Positions 35,201 through 50,200 of a DNA stretch of 64,000 nucleotides are shown here, one piece after another. Each line of letters begins with the position of its first letter. Positions within the stretch are counted from its first letter, which is position 1. This DNA comes from Cymodocea nodosa. Its lineage: Eukaryota; Streptophyta; Magnoliopsida; Alismatales; Cymodoceaceae. Made by a program: the position numbers and the translations under genes. The notes under the pieces were generated by a model, which had not been told where the DNA came from, did no database searches, and saw nothing but the letters and a program-made list of their open reading frames with translations. The stretch covers positions 5,174,501 to 5,238,500 of the forward strand of contig CM072336.1 of NCBI GenBank assembly GCA_036874045.1, read 5' to 3'.

Positions 35201-38200
35201 GCATGTGCTCATAAATGGGTCCATACCTGATAACATGTTCATCAGTTTCACTTGGTGTGCATTAGCACAACACTCATCATCTTACTCTTCCTTCGAAATA
35301 CTCATCATCTCTTTTCCTATCACAAATGTAATTTGTATCCTACCTTCTATAATTTTATTAACTTATTCATATTCACCTCAGTAGTTATCATTTTGTTGGT
35401 TCCAAAATTATAATCCTTATTATAGTTTTATCCTATTCCTTTCAACAGGTGATATTATATTAAAATTTCTTCTTATCATTTTGAAAAATTCCAATTGTTT
35501 TACTCATTATGGTCACTATATTCCAAGTTATGAATACAATCCCATCATCTTGTGAGATTGTTTGCTCCCTATACAACATTTGGTTAAAAAGTCATGAAAT
35601 TTTGGGATTATTGATGTGACTCTTCATTTTATTGATATTACATGGTCATGACCAAAAGGACATTTGAGGAGGTTTGGTTTGCCATGCCCCTATGATGATG
35701 TATTTGGACCTCCAAGCCTGGTTAAACAAACAATGGATTGGTAGATCAAGTAGTTGTATGAGGTTGTTTAGTTCATTTTATTTCCCAATGCACAATGGTT
35801 TACAGTTCCATACAGTGGTTGCTCTAATGGCTTTTGGATGTTATGAAACCATCATTTAGGCATTCAAATGCTTAATCACTTCGAGCACTTTGTTCTCAAA
35901 ATGTTAAACACAAGAATTGGATCAACACAAGTTAAAAACATTGGGGAACAACAAATAGTTTGGGGGAAGCATGTAGTTGGGCCAAGCAAATGGTGATGCA
36001 TAGTACAAGGGGTGATGGTTGATGCAAGTGTGTGTGTGGGAGCGGGGGGTTGTCACTGGTACTTGGTATTCCCAATGATGTGCTTCCACTGCCAACCTGT
36101 CGACAAGTTGTTTGTGCCATTGTGAATGAAGTTGAGGAAGAAGATGATGAGAAGAGGGGGTGGAATGTAATTTGATATAGTAGATGCTCCCAAAGAAGGG
36201 GGTAATCTATCATTCTGATGCCTCTTCATGGGTTGAGGTCTTTATTGAATAGTGGTAATGTTGCCTTATTAAACTTCAATCCAATTGCTGACAAATCTGA
36301 CAATCAAGGATAAACTTGCCTAATATGCATATTAGGCATTAACATCAAATATAGCATTTCTAGTAACATCATTCTTCTGTTATAAGGTTCCATGATCTCT
36401 AGTGTCTCCATAGATGTCTCCACGATCTCTGGTAACAACTTCCCCCACCATTAGATGTAGCTCGTCTCCTAGCTATAGAGTAGGGAACTGTAAGAGTAGC
36501 TCAGGATAGCCTCCCAAGTAGCCTCGTTGATGGTTTGTCACTTCCATTGAACAAGGAACTGGGTGGCTGATCGATCATTCTTCTTGATGAGATGTCATTG
36601 TAGGAGTCTCTTTGGTTTGATCGATGTCTCTTGATATTGCAGTGGCAAGAGTGAGGAGGCATCCATTGGTGTTGCACGATGTTGAGGATAGAGTTGGGAG
36701 ACATGAAAGGTGGAGTGGATTTTTGTTGTGAGAGGAAGGCACAGGTGGTAGGCGACTTCGTCGATACGTTCAATGATTTGAAATGACCCAAAGAATCGTG
36801 GTTGGAGCTTGTGGTTGTGACACTCCTTTGCAGAAGATTGGCGGTAAGGTTGCAATTTGACATAGATTCAATTGCCCAGCTCAAGAACCTTCTCCTATCG
36901 TCTTCTATTAGCTAATTGTTTCATGCAATTTTTAGCATGATGTAAGTTATCTTTGAGAGATCGAAATATTTCATTACGATCTTGTAATTGTTGTGCTACA
37001 ACCTCCATCTTCACAGTGCCTAGTACATATGTAAGGGGTGTAGGGGGTGGGAAGCCATAAATTGTCTCAAATGGAGGGTGACTAATGGCTAAATGCATCT
37101 GAGTATTGTAGCAGAATTTTACCCATGGGAGCCAATCAAACCATGTTGATGGAGAGGTGTGATAAAAACACCTAAGGTAGGTTTCCAAACAATGATTGAG
37201 TGCTTTAGTTTGACCATCCATTTGAGGGTGGTACGTAGAACTCATTTTTGAAGTGGTGTCTATTTGCATGAAAATTGCTTTCTAGAAGTGGTTGGTAAAA
37301 ATGGCATCACGTTCACTAATGATGGAAGTGGGTACCCTATGTGGTTTGATGATGTTGTTGATGAAGATGTTGACAACGGTACAAGCTATGTAGGGGTATT
37401 TTAATGCCATGAAGTGTGCATATTTAGTTAAGCGATCAACAATAATGAAGATAGTGGAGTAACCCTTAAACAAGAGTAAGCCAGTGATAAAATCCATGGA
37501 GATGTCATGCCAAGGGAGTGTCGATGTAGGAAGTGGTTGAAGAAGACCATCGGGCTTGAGATGGTTTGCCTTACACCATTGGTAGGTGTTACAATGCTTA
37601 ACATACTCTTGAACTTCCTTAACGATGCCCCTCCAATAGAAATTTCGTCTTGCTAGTGCTAATGTTCTTTCATAACCAGGATGACCCCCTAGATGTGTAG
37701 CATGTAACCCCTTGATGATACATTGAGTGAGGGGGGTGTTGTAGTGGAGGAGTACACGCTCTTTTTGGAAAAGGATACTATTCTTGAGAGTGTATTTATG
37801 TGGATTCAATCGACCCTCACATAAGTCTTGCAGTTCTTTTAAGAAATCATCAGTTTCGTAAGCACATTTAATATCTTCATACCAATCGACTTGCAATCTT
37901 GAGATAGCATGGATTTCTAGAAGAGGTGCAATGGGAGATAAGGCATCGACAACTTTGTTGGATTGTCCTTGTTTGTATTTAACATGGAAGTTAAATCCCA
38001 TGAACTTGAGCAACCATTGCTATTGGGCATCAATATGTAGTTGTTGCTCCAAGAGACGTTTGAGGCTTTCATGATCAGTTTGGATCACTAAAAGGACTCC
38101 TAATAAATAGTTGCACAATTTGTGAATTGCGATGGTAATAGCCTTCATTTCTTTCTTGTAAATAGGTAGGCTTTGTTTCCTACCTTTAAATGGTTTGCTA

Positions 38201-41200
38201 AGGAAAGCCACTAAGCAGTTGTTTTGCATGAGAACGACATCCATTCCTTCATTGCAAGCATCACATTCAATAATAAAAGGTTGATCGAAGTTGAGAAGAA
38301 TTAATACTTGAGTTGATAGAATGCTATTTGTGCATCAAAGTTTTATTGGAAGTTTGCCTTTTTAAGTAGGTTGAATAAAGGCAAGGCAATCATTTCATAA
38401 TTAACGACAAATTTTCTGTTGTAACCAACAAGTCCCAAGAATCCCTGCAACTCCTTGGTGATCTTGGTATGGGCTAATGTTGGACGGCCAAAATTTTCTC
38501 ATCTTCTATCGTGACTCCTTCATGTGAAATGATATGGCCGAGGTATTGAATTTGTCGGAAGTCAAACATGCATTTCTTCTATTGAGTTTTGAGTTGATGG
38601 TCTCTCATTGTTTGTAGGATCATTGAAACATGTGTGAGATGCTTCTCCCAACTTTTGCCATATATTAGTATGTCATCAAAGAATATCAACATAAATTTGC
38701 GAATATAGCTTTTGAAGATATTGTTCATAAGTGCCTGGAACGTTGATCGTGCATTGTTCATTATGGGTTTTAAAGGCCATTTTGTGGATATTTGAATTGC
38801 TCATACATACTTGATGATATCCAGATCGTAGATCCAATTTGGAGTAAAATTGACTCCCTCCTAGCTTGTCTAATAGATTATCTATCAATGGGATGAGATA
38901 CTTATCTTTGACAATTTGATTGTTGAGGTGGCGGTAATCTACACACATCCTCCATTCCCTAGATTTCTTTTGAATGAGAAGAACTGGTGTGACATATAGG
39001 CTATGACTTTGGCGAATAAGCCCCTCTCTCATTAAACAATCAAGGTGATCTTCAATAATTTGTTTTTGTTGAGGTGAATGATGGTATGGTCTACATGTTA
39101 CCAAGCGACTATCAGGTAGGAGGGGAGTTTGGTGATCATGAGTCCTTGTCGGTGGTAAGGTTTTGGGTTCGTTAAACAATTCTAAAAATTTCTACAGAAT
39201 ATGAGCTAGATCTGATGGTAGCAAGTTTGTCTCGTTGTGATCCCTTGTATTTTTGCTCTCCTGAATTTCAACTATGAATACCTCTTGAGCTTTACGTAAA
39301 AGTTTGGCATAATCAACTCCATTGCCTTGAGTTACAGGTCGGCATTGAATGCCTTGCAAACGATGAAGTTGATTTTTGTATGTGAATTTCATTGTTTTTG
39401 CTGGGAAGTCCCACGTAACTCATCCCAAACTCTTGAGCCATTCCATTCCTATGATCACATCATAGGTACCTAACTATATAACATAAAAATTGAGATGCAT
39501 GGTTATCTTTTGCATTTGTACCATAATACTTTTACATGTTCCCATGCAAGGGACAACATGGCCATTGGCCACTTTGATGGAAAAGTTGTTTGACGTGGTG
39601 ATGGACCAATTGACTTGTTGAGTAAATTCTTCAGATAAGAAATTATGAGTGCTTCCTATGTTAATAAGTATTAGGGCTCGTATACCATTGATCTCTTCAT
39701 ATAAACACATGGTTTTAGATGCCACATGTTTGTTAATTGCATGTAGTGAAACTTCGGACCTATTGTCTTCTTCATCCTTGAGATCGTCACCTTCTTCTTT
39801 CTCCCATTTAACAAGTTGAATGAGAAATACTTCCCCATTTTACAGTGATGTCCTTGCGCCTATCGTTCATCACAGTTGAAGCACAAACCTTATTGCTTGC
39901 ATTGTTCTAGCTTCTCTAGTGAGTATCATTGAACAGGTGGCCAATGCATAGGTGGATGGCGAGGGGGTGCTGGAAGAAGTAGTGGTTGGTGTGCAGGAGG
40001 CAGTTCACGCCTCTCATTCGTCATGCAACCAATATGAATTCTTCCTTCATCTTCAGGTCTTGAAATATAGCGAGCTCCATAGCTTCCCTCAGTGATTGTG
40101 GATAGAATGAACGAACATTATATTGCAGCGCACCACGTAATCCACTAAAGTAGAGGTTGAGCCGTTTCTTCTCTTCCAAGTTGTGCACTTGGTTGTTGAG
40201 CCTCTTAAAGATTTAGTGAGATTCATCAAAGTCACCATTTTGCTTCAATTTGGCTAGAGCTGCCATGATGTCTTCTTCTTTAGAGTCAAAATGAGCAACG
40301 ATTGCCTCTGCTAGTAGTGACCACAACAAGTCTTCATGACCAGGCATGAACTAGACCATTCTAGAGTGACATCATCAAGATGGTATGCCGCCACTCTCAC
40401 TTTTTGTTCTGATGCTATATCATGGAAGTGAAAGTACTGTTCCATCTTATACACCCATGTTGTTGGGTTTTGGGCTTTATCAAAAATTGGAAGTTTAACT
40501 GCAGAGAACTTTGGAAAAGTAGTCTTACCTCCTCCAGATCTTAAGGGTGTACCTTCACGATTTTGGTGATCCTTGGGATGGGTCGATACCTTGGAAGCTT
40601 ACAATTGCTAATTAAGCTCTGAGATCTCACCTCCCAAATATTGTGTTACGCCTAACAATTCTTGTTGAAGGTCTTGTTTGTTTGTGTCTATTTCTACGTG
40701 TAGTATTGCTAGTATGTCTTCCAATAGTTTCTTAAATGCATCCATCTCATCTGGTCTTATCATACACTTTGAGTCGGGCCGCTTTGATACTAGTTTGCCA
40801 TCAATACTTGGTTTTCTTAGTGACGTGCTTTTACTGGCAGCTTGTTGATGAGTTGTCGTTGTGAATGAAGTTGAGGAAGAAGATAACGAGAAGAGGGGGT
40901 GAGATGTAATTCGATATAGTAGATGCTTTCAAAGAAGGGAGTAATTTACTATTTTGATGCCTCTTCATGGGTTGAAGCCTTTATTAAATAGTGGCAAGGT
41001 TGCCTTATTACACTTTAATCCAATTGTCGACAGATCCGACAATCAAGGATAAACTTGCCTAATATGTATATTAGAGATTAACATCAAATATAGCATTTTT
41101 AGTAACACCATTCTTTTGTTCTGAGGTTCCATGATCTCCATAGATGTCTCTACGATCTTTGATAATGCCATGATCTTTGGTAACAGGGGTAGCATGACAA

Positions 41201-44200
41201 AGATTAATACAACAGTATTTTGGCAATTTGTAGTTGTAAAGTCATTATGATTGCATATATAAATATGTACAACTGCTTGACAAAATACCGAAGGTCTATT
41301 ATGATGAGTGTCGACTAGATAAATTGATGTTATCAAACACATGTATGACAAATTGACCTCTGGGCACTGGCTTCAATACTACAGATAGAATCAAGAATTC
41401 CCAACAGGTTTGTCTTCATCAAGCATCTCCTATGAGTCATTAACTCCTTACTTATGGATAGACTAATTAAAGGAATACATAAAAAATGCCCTGTTACATG
41501 TTATTCGCAGGCAATATTTTTTTAGGTATTATTTGGTTCAATATATGGACCTGGTGATTGTAGGATTATAAAACTATGGTGATATGGTCAAAATTTGAAA
41601 CACAGTCATGTCATAATAAATTTGAAAAAGGAAAATATTCATGACATAATAGATTTTGTCGTAATCAATTTTTTATCAAATTTGTATGGTTTTCCAGTTA
41701 TAATTCTTAGAATCCCAGAACCATTATACGATTATGGATTCTGGAATTGAAAATTAATAAGTTCAAAATCTGTATCTCACAATCAGTTCTGAACATTTCT
41801 CATGCATGTCACCAGCAATACACCATAATATTAATTGGCATAATGAAAAATCTCTAATCAAATGCATCTCGGAGTTAAGTGGATGAAAGTAGAATATAAT
41901 TTAATGATAAGTTAAATTTATAAACGAATACCTTGAAATTAAAGGATTTAAATTAAGCAGGAAACCAATGGAAAAAAAAAAAAAAATTATCTAGTAAATA
42001 ATATAATACCAGATAAAAATAAATTGAGAGAGAATTCATGTTGTTGGCTTCCTAGAGTGTGATTAAGATCTCGGTTGTTATTGTTGTATTGAGATTGCAT
42101 GCATCCATCTTTTCATATTTGAAATTATTACTATTTTTTTTCTTATATTATGAAACTTTTCCCCTTCAGCTTCGAGCAATTCTGTATTAACTTGACAAAT
42201 GAAAAATTGCAACAACACTTCAATCAGGTCTGACTCTTTTGTAAACTTCCTTATCAGAATTTTATTACTGCATTCAGTGCAAAGTTATTGTTATGCAGTT
42301 CTTCTTCATGATTTTTTTATGGTACAGCATGTATTCAAGATGGAGCAGGAAGAATACAAAAAGGAAGAAATCAATTGGAGTTATATCGAGTTCATTGATA
42401 ACCAAGATATTCTTGATCTCATTGAAAAGGTCTTGTATTACTCTTCAATTGGCAAGAGATTTTTTTTCAAGTAGTGAATGGAAAGAGAGAAATGATATTT
42501 TTTTGTATGATTGTTTACTCATACGTACTCGAAATTTTCACCCCTATCTCTTGCATACACTGATTTTGAGAAGGTTGTGACTTTAAGGTGATTATTTCAT
42601 TAATTAAACTATTTGTTTTCTTAGATTCTTTTTAAATAGACAAGTGTTTGTATTGCTCCTTGCCAATATACTTCTTTTGATTGATGCATGAACTATGAGA
42701 ATAGATCCACTGCATATGTAATAATTTGATGTGTCATAGTCAGATAAATTAATTTTCCAATTACTTTTCTGTATTTACATGGATTTGTCAATAAGTTGGA
42801 AGTGTCATCCTAGAAAGGAGGATTTTACTCAGTGTGTTTTTAGGTGTACGCCCTAAGACTCCTGCCTCTTTTAGTAAGTCTAGAGCATATGTCCTTTGAG
42901 ATAGTGATATCCTCTTACTAAAATAAGCAAATTTAATGTCTAGAAAAAATTAAGACTTTTTTTTTTTTACTATAAATCCCCAATCTATTAATGGAGTGGG
43001 GGCCCAAACAAAAAGGAGACAAGTACAAGTATGAAGGCCTTATGAGGAGCGCCACCCAAAACAACAAAAAACCAAAACCCAGAAACAAAACCACCCAATT
43101 AAGAAACATGATAATAGGGAACAGCCATTCTATCCATTAATAGATGTCTTTGAGCTAGGAAGGGAAAGCCAATCATATGCCAAAAGACAACACGCTACTT
43201 ACTCAAACCCCTCTTTGCCAACAAGTTGGCTACCCAATTACCCTAGAAAATATTGAGGCTTTTTCATATCATTTGTAACAAAATGTGTTTTTAGATATTT
43301 CTTGATCTTTGATATAATTATAGAATCACTGCCTATAATTAGAATATTATCTACATATACAACAATAACTGCATGCCTTGTTGGAGAGTTCTTATAGAAA
43401 AAGAATGATCCACAATACATATTCTAAATCCTTTGTTTTCCATAGTTTTGTTGAACTTTTGAAACCAGACTCTTGGATTCTATTTCAATCCATAAATGAC
43501 TTTCTTTAGATGACATATAGTAATCTTCTCTTAAACAACATATCTAAGATATTGCTCCATTAGTACTAGTTTCTATTAAGTCACCATAAAGAAAGACATT
43601 TTTAATATGAAGTTGGTGTAACTCTCACATTTGGTTAACAATAAAAAGTAAAATTTGGATAGAATTTAATCATATTATTGTAGAGAAAGTTTTGCATAAC
43701 TTACACCATATGTTTGACTAAAACTATGGGTAATTAATTCATCTTTGTAGTGATCCATTGTCTCATTTGGTTAGTGTTTGATTGTGTATACCTATTGGCA
43801 AGTGACTATGATGGCCTTGATAGGTAGAGGAACTAATTCTCACATGTTGCATGATGTAAATGCATTCTTCTCTTTATCTATAGTTGCCTGCTAATGTGAA
43901 ATTTGTAATGCTTTATGATGATCCATGGGAATAGACAAGTGGAAATGGATAAAGTAAAATCATGAAAGGTAGAGGTCAATCAATTATAAGAAGCAAAGCT
44001 GGATGTGGGATGAAGAGTGTAAGTATAGGTGCCTTTGTGCAATGCAATAGGAAGCTTAGTGAATGGTGTAGGTGAATTTTTAATTAGGGTTGGGGAAGGT
44101 CTAAATAGAATAATAGGTGAGGCACTTTAATGTTGATGATATACTTGCAATGGACACATATTATTTACCTCCACATTAGCAACATCACCACCCATGGTTA

Positions 44201-47200
44201 GTACGTCAACTAGATGAGGCAAAGGAATGTTATCCATGTCATCATTAGGTGAATTCTCAAAATAGTATTGTGACTCCAAGAAAGTAACATCAACACAGAC
44301 AATATGTCATTTTCTAGGAGGATAGTAATGCTTATGTCCACATTGAGTTCAAGAGTAACTAAGAAAGACACATTTATGAGATTGAAGGGTAAGCTTATTA
44401 AGACTTGGAGATATGAACAAAAGTTACACATTTCAAGACTTTTGGAGGGAGAGAAAAATGTTCAATTTTGGGTTTTAAACATTGCATAAGAATTTTCCCA
44501 CCCAAAGGAGTGTGGGCAACATTAAGAAGATATTGATGCTTTCACTTGGTAATACTATTTTGTTGAGAAGAATAAATACATGTAGTCTAATGTACAATAC
44601 CTAAAAAGGTGCAAAGGGAATGAATGACATGTTGAGTAAACTCCAAGACATTATCAATATGAAAAATTTTGGAATGGTAGAAAAATGAGTTTTTTATTTC
44701 ATTGAAGTAGATTTTTATTACATCACAAATTTGATGCTTGTCTTTTAACTGATAAACCCAAGAAGCACATGAGTAGTCATTAATAAACACAATGTAATAT
44801 CGATGACCCAACATGGAAGGTACTTTTGCAGGACCTCATACATCATAGTGGACAACTTTAAACAAATGACAATTCAGCCCAAGACTAAGACAATTGAAGG
44901 AAGTATAATGATACATACCTAATTGACAAAACTCATAATCAAACAAAGAAATAGACACTCAAGGCAAGGCTTGCTGTAACTTCTGATGAGATAGATGTCC
45001 AACATGATGATGCCATAGAATGGAAGGTTCAATAGTGGAGACCAATAACATGACTCCATGAGGTATCTTTTCATGAACTAAAAGGTACACATCGGGTTAT
45101 CTTTACACCCCAAACCAATCCTATTCCTTGGCTGTAGATCATGAAAAATATAGTGAAATAAAAAAGACCATACAACATAATAGTTGTTAAATGGCTGTGA
45201 TAGGCAATAGGTTTGCAGGAAAATTTGGAACATAAAAGATATGGTCAAAAGTAATTTGCAAACAACCATTGACAACTCTTTCACTAGTAACAGGACAAGT
45301 ACAACCATTTGCAATGGTAAACAGATTTAATATTAGATATTTGAGAAAGACAAGTGAAAAGGCCTTTTGTGCCTGACATATGGAAGGAGACTCTAGAGTC
45401 TATTATTTTGGAATGAACCTTAGAAATAAATAAGGTAGTAGCATCTAGAGTAGAGATGGGGACATGGGAAGCAGTAGTAGGAGTGTTACATTCTTGAAAC
45501 TGTAGAAGTTCAACATACTAATCCTGTGTCAAGGTGACAGTTGGAGTAGATGCATGAATGAGGAAATTTGACTGAGGAGTGGGGAGACAAATGTGGTGTT
45601 TTTATGGACACCTTGGCCTAGGTAGGCTTCCCATATTTTTCCTAATATATTTTTTATTTGTGTGCCCGTAATGCACACATGGTTTACAATTATTGTTTGA
45701 GTGACTGTCTCTTACTCTTGCTTGATGTACGTCCACTTCTATGAGTAGTCAAAGTAGATTGATCAGAAGATGTGATAGATGTAGTAGAAATTTGTAAAAC
45801 CTTGGAGAATGTCGTCTAAAGGTCAAGAATGGTGTCATTACCAAGAATCTGTCCTCTGATTTAACTGGCAAGTTCAGGGTTGAGAGCATGAAGATAAGCT
45901 GCCACTGACAATTCATCTCAATATTTCCTCAAATTGTTAACATTGGTAGCCACAAGTTGTTGGAATTCAAGCTTATCAATAAGAGCATGAAAGGAAGTAT
46001 AATGTTCCTGAACCGAGCACTCTACTTCACGATCAATGAATATTTGTTCATAAATATCAAAGGCTTTGTTGATATTTTTTTCATTATTATAAGTGTTCTG
46101 CAGTGTATCCAAAATCTTTTTTGTTGGTTCAAGAAGCATACATTGCAGGCAATGGAACTTTTCATGCTTTTGAACAACCAAGAGTGGATGGCAGCATCGG
46201 AAACACTCCAATCTTCAAAACCAGGGTCCTTTGCATTTGGTTGGGATTGCATCAGATGATGCAACATTTGGTGTGCAGCAAAAACTTTTTAATGCTATGA
46301 GCCCATAGTAAATAATTTATTCCATTTAATTTTTAGGAGGTCCTGCTAAAGTTCTTGATAAGGGAGTTGCCGTAGGCCATTTTGAAGAGAGTAAAGGTAC
46401 TGGACAATGATTTATCAGCTATGGAAGATGGGTTAGAAAATCTGATGTGGCAGTTTCAGGGACAAAAACAGTCTGTTTTGTTCTGTTTTTTTTTTTGCAA
46501 AACATTTTGAGTGGTATTTTTGCAGACGATGCAGAAGGTTTTGTTGAGCCACCAGTAGAGTTGAGAAGAGGCCGGTGGTAGAGGAGCAGGTGGACAAACA
46601 CAATCCACTCTCAGAGATATATCAAATGCAGTTTCTGTGCCCTAAAACATGAACTTTCACTCTTAAGGAGCTGATTATACTAGTGATGCTAGAAGTTCCA
46701 GAAGTGGGAAGGGTTGGAAAATTGTCCTGAAAGGACTGCAGGATGGGCCTGAGGGCCCTGGTTGGAGAGATGACCCTGCCTAGATTGCTGGTTCCTGTAG
46801 ATGGTGGAACAGCTGGTTGGAAGCAGGAGGGTTGGATGCCTTTGGTAATGATGCGACTGGTTCTGGTCTGGCCAGTGGCAAAAGACAGATGGAGAGGAGG
46901 GTGTGAGAAGAAAAGAAAAGGCTAGTGTTGGAGGTGCTGGTGAGGCTAGCTGCTGGTCATGGTGGTGGTTAGAGAACCCTAGATCTCGATACCATGTGAG
47001 AGGAAAGAAAGAAAGGATATTTTTCTGTTATTCACTTCTTACACATTACATGACAATACGTATATATGTAGTGATTAGATCCATATATGGATATCCAGTT
47101 ACCCAAACCAATAAACACTAAATAATAACTCTAACATAAGAGGGAGTAGAGAATTTCCGCTGCTTTCAACACCCTAGGTATGGGAAATGGATGGAAAATT

Positions 47201-50200
47201 TGGCTTATATACGTAGAAATGAGTGGGAAGTTTTGTAATTTTTCAGGGTAGGCACAAATGCCTGGAAAAAGTTTGTCAGAAGGAAAATCAACCATTTTCT
47301 TTATCTTTCTGTTACAATCCAAAGGCACAAACTTGCCACTTAGTCATCAGTAAATATGTGCTTGAATGGGGCCCTTCCTCTTGTTCCAGGATTTTTTGTT
47401 TTCTTTTTGTCTGTCTTCTTCCGTTGTCTGTTATCTCTTTGCTTTTTTCCTCTTTTTTTGTTTTTCCCTTTCCTGGTGCTCTTGTACACTTTGCCTCTTG
47501 TTCTAATAGGCTTTTTGTAATATTTTCTTTTATTAATGATATTTCATTGCTCTATTGATAAAGAAGATAGGGAACGTAGATGATAAAAGAGAAAAAAAGT
47601 GATACCGATTAGTTTATTATTTGTAGTTATCTAAGGAAATTTCATGGAGTTGGATTATATTGATAAAAGACAACAAAATACTTCCTTTTTCTCTCTAATG
47701 TGATTGATATAGGGTACAAAATTGTCATTCCATTAAAAAGATTGTTCATGAGAGGAGGAGAGGGAAAATTCTTTTAATACAATAGTTGATTTACCTAATA
47801 ACTAACAGTATATTAGAACACAGATTCCATAATTCTGCTACTTTACAGTGAAAAACTTCAATAGCACCAGAAATTGATGCTTTCATTGTTATTATTGATT
47901 TTTGGTTCCAAGCAGTTGGATGATAAAACCAGTGGTTTTTTGTCATATGCATTATCCTACAAATCTACTCAACATATTCAAGTTTTTTATTATAATTTGC
48001 TTCTTTATTGCCTGCTTACTAAATCTACATACTTTTCATGTAAAAATGTTTACCTGCCTGGATATAACTGTTAGATTTGTTCCCACACTAAGATAAACCA
48101 TTACATGCAAAAAGTATTAATCATTTAACAATTGTACCGCATCAGATTTTCTCCTTAATTTAAGAACCAATCAAAATAAATCAATGTTGGAACCAAAACA
48201 AAAGAATAGGTTAGATCTTATCTGATCAAGTCATCATATAAGACTGACCTTGGAGAAATCAATGTCTTGCTATCCAGTATGAGCAGGTGTCCACACCTTT
48301 CTCCCAAGATGAAATGATCACAATGACTTGAGTGTATATCAAAACTTGCACTACACATTGACAACGCCTCAGTCGTTGACCAATTTGAGGAGCACAGGAG
48401 ATGTTGGAATGGAAAAACAAGTGCACAGGATCACCAAAATGGAGGAGGGAGAGGGCAGAGAAGGAGAGAGACAGATTTTTTTATATTCTTCTACTTCCAT
48501 TGTCCCTCTCCTTATATAGGTAGTCTTCACTCTCCTTACAATGGCCATTAATGGCTACTTAACCCACATTTTTGGCTGATTCTAACATCACTCTCCACTA
48601 ATCTCAATATTTACCTCACTAATGGTAAGATGGAGAAGTGGTTATTTGACTAATCATCCCCTCTCAATGTCCATTGACCAGACAATTTTAGATTAATTAA
48701 GTATTTATTTTAATTAATCATGATTAACCAACATCATCTCATGCAAAATTCAATTGGAGACTGAAGACCATTCGCAAAGTATGAAGCCTGAGGTGGCTTG
48801 ACTTGCACATATGTGCATGTGGATGGCCTCTATGCCTACCTTGAAATTTTGGTGAACAACAATTGAAAGCTCCTAGGACATGAGGTCAAAGAGGATACTT
48901 TTCTTCAGTAATATGAGACCAAAGAAAGCATCCCACCCATGCATAAGACATTATATCTCCATCATGCCTTTAATTTTGGACTGTCATTTTATTTATTTAA
49001 TATTAATTAATTAATTAAGAATTCTTGGGACTTATTATGGACTATAATTAATTAAAATTACATGGGCCTAATTAAGACCAACACTTTATTAATTAATCCA
49101 ACTAATGGTACACATTTTTCTAATGTATGCCTTTTGTGATGGCTTCATTGAACTAGTTGCATTTCCAAGCAGATACAAATGTTGTTCACCATGAGCTGTT
49201 TTTGGTAAATTTAACATATGTTTTCCTTATCTTTCAGAAACCAGGTGGGATCATTGCTCTTCTTGATGAGGCATGGTATGCATCAGTTCATTTTGACATT
49301 TTCATTTTATTTTTTGTTTCCTTTCATGGAATTCTTTGGAATTTTGTGAATCATGGCTAAGGCTAGTTTTTTGCAGTATGTTTCCTAGATCAACGCATGA
49401 AACCTTTGCTCAGAAGCTGTACCAGACATTCAAAAATCATAAACATTTCAGCAAACCAAAGCTGGCTCGATCTGACTTTACAATTTGCCATTATGCTGGT
49501 GATGTTAGTAACTCATAGTTATCTTGCTTTTCACTTACAATATCTTGAATATTCTTTTAGTAATGATTCTAATGAAATACATCATTTTAGGTTACTTACC
49601 AAACAGAGTTATTCTTGGATAAAAATAAAGATTATGTCATTTCAGAGCATCAGGCACTTTTATGTGCTTCTGAGTGCCCATTTGTTTCAAGCTTGTTTCC
49701 ACGTCTCTCTGAGGATTCTTCAAAGTCATCAAAATTCTCATCAATTGGCTCCAAGTTCAAGGTATGATTGTGTATGTTTTAGCTATCATATCATTTTTGA
49801 TGATGCATCTTTTCATCACTGGTTTTTCTTATTTAATAAGAAATTTCCTTTACCTTCAAAAAAATGATGCATCTTTCCAAAAATTTACAGCAACAATTGC
49901 ATTCTTTGCTGGAAATTCTAAGTGCCACAGAACCACACTATATTCGATGTGTAAAGCCAAATAATCTTCTTAAGCCATCAATTTTTGAAAATAGAAATGT
50001 TCTTCAGCAGCTTCGTTGTGGGGTAAATATTTCTTTTCCAATTGTATCTACTTCATTATGAAGATTTATTTGATTTGTTGATACTAAATTTGTGCCTCTT
50101 ATTAAAGATTTCTATTGATTGTTTAAAGGGTGTCTTGGAAGCAATCAGAATCAGCTGTGCTGGATATCCAACAAGGAGAACTTTTTATGAATTTATTGAC

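Larger units (their letters stand above)
36051..41185 (-). mobile_element. Ty3/gypsy chromovirus (Reina-like), complete with target duplication
   Basis: Inserted antisense in myosin intron 11. LTRs at 36051-36437 and 40796-41185 (387 and 390 bp) begin TG and end CA. The flanks carry a perfect 5-bp duplication, GGGGT, at 36046-36050 and 41186-41190. Minus-strand order is LTR, primer-binding site, gag with zinc knuckle, protease, RT, RNase H, integrase, chromodomain-like end, polypurine tract, LTR. Total length of 5.1 kb with short LTRs fits the Reina clade. Stops and altered catalytic residues make it non-autonomous, but it is much better preserved than the element at 18-25 kb. Confidence 0.95.
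42620..47136 (-). mobile_element. Ty1/copia element in myosin intron 13, 3' end lost
   Basis: Antisense to the host gene. Minus-strand order is 5' LTR (46995-47136), primer-binding site, gag, integrase, RT: integrase before RT defines Ty1/copia. The RT runs to about 42620 ([20 protein letters not shown], then a LVYLKRI end), after which RNase H and the 3' LTR are missing. A LINE fragment (42956-43242) splits the RT. Stops and frameshifts occur throughout. Confidence 0.85.

Noticed and set aside
48330..48560. Possible additional LTR or gene in intron 13
   Set aside because: Promoter-like words and even composition only; no TG/CA ends, paired repeat or coding domain could be identified.
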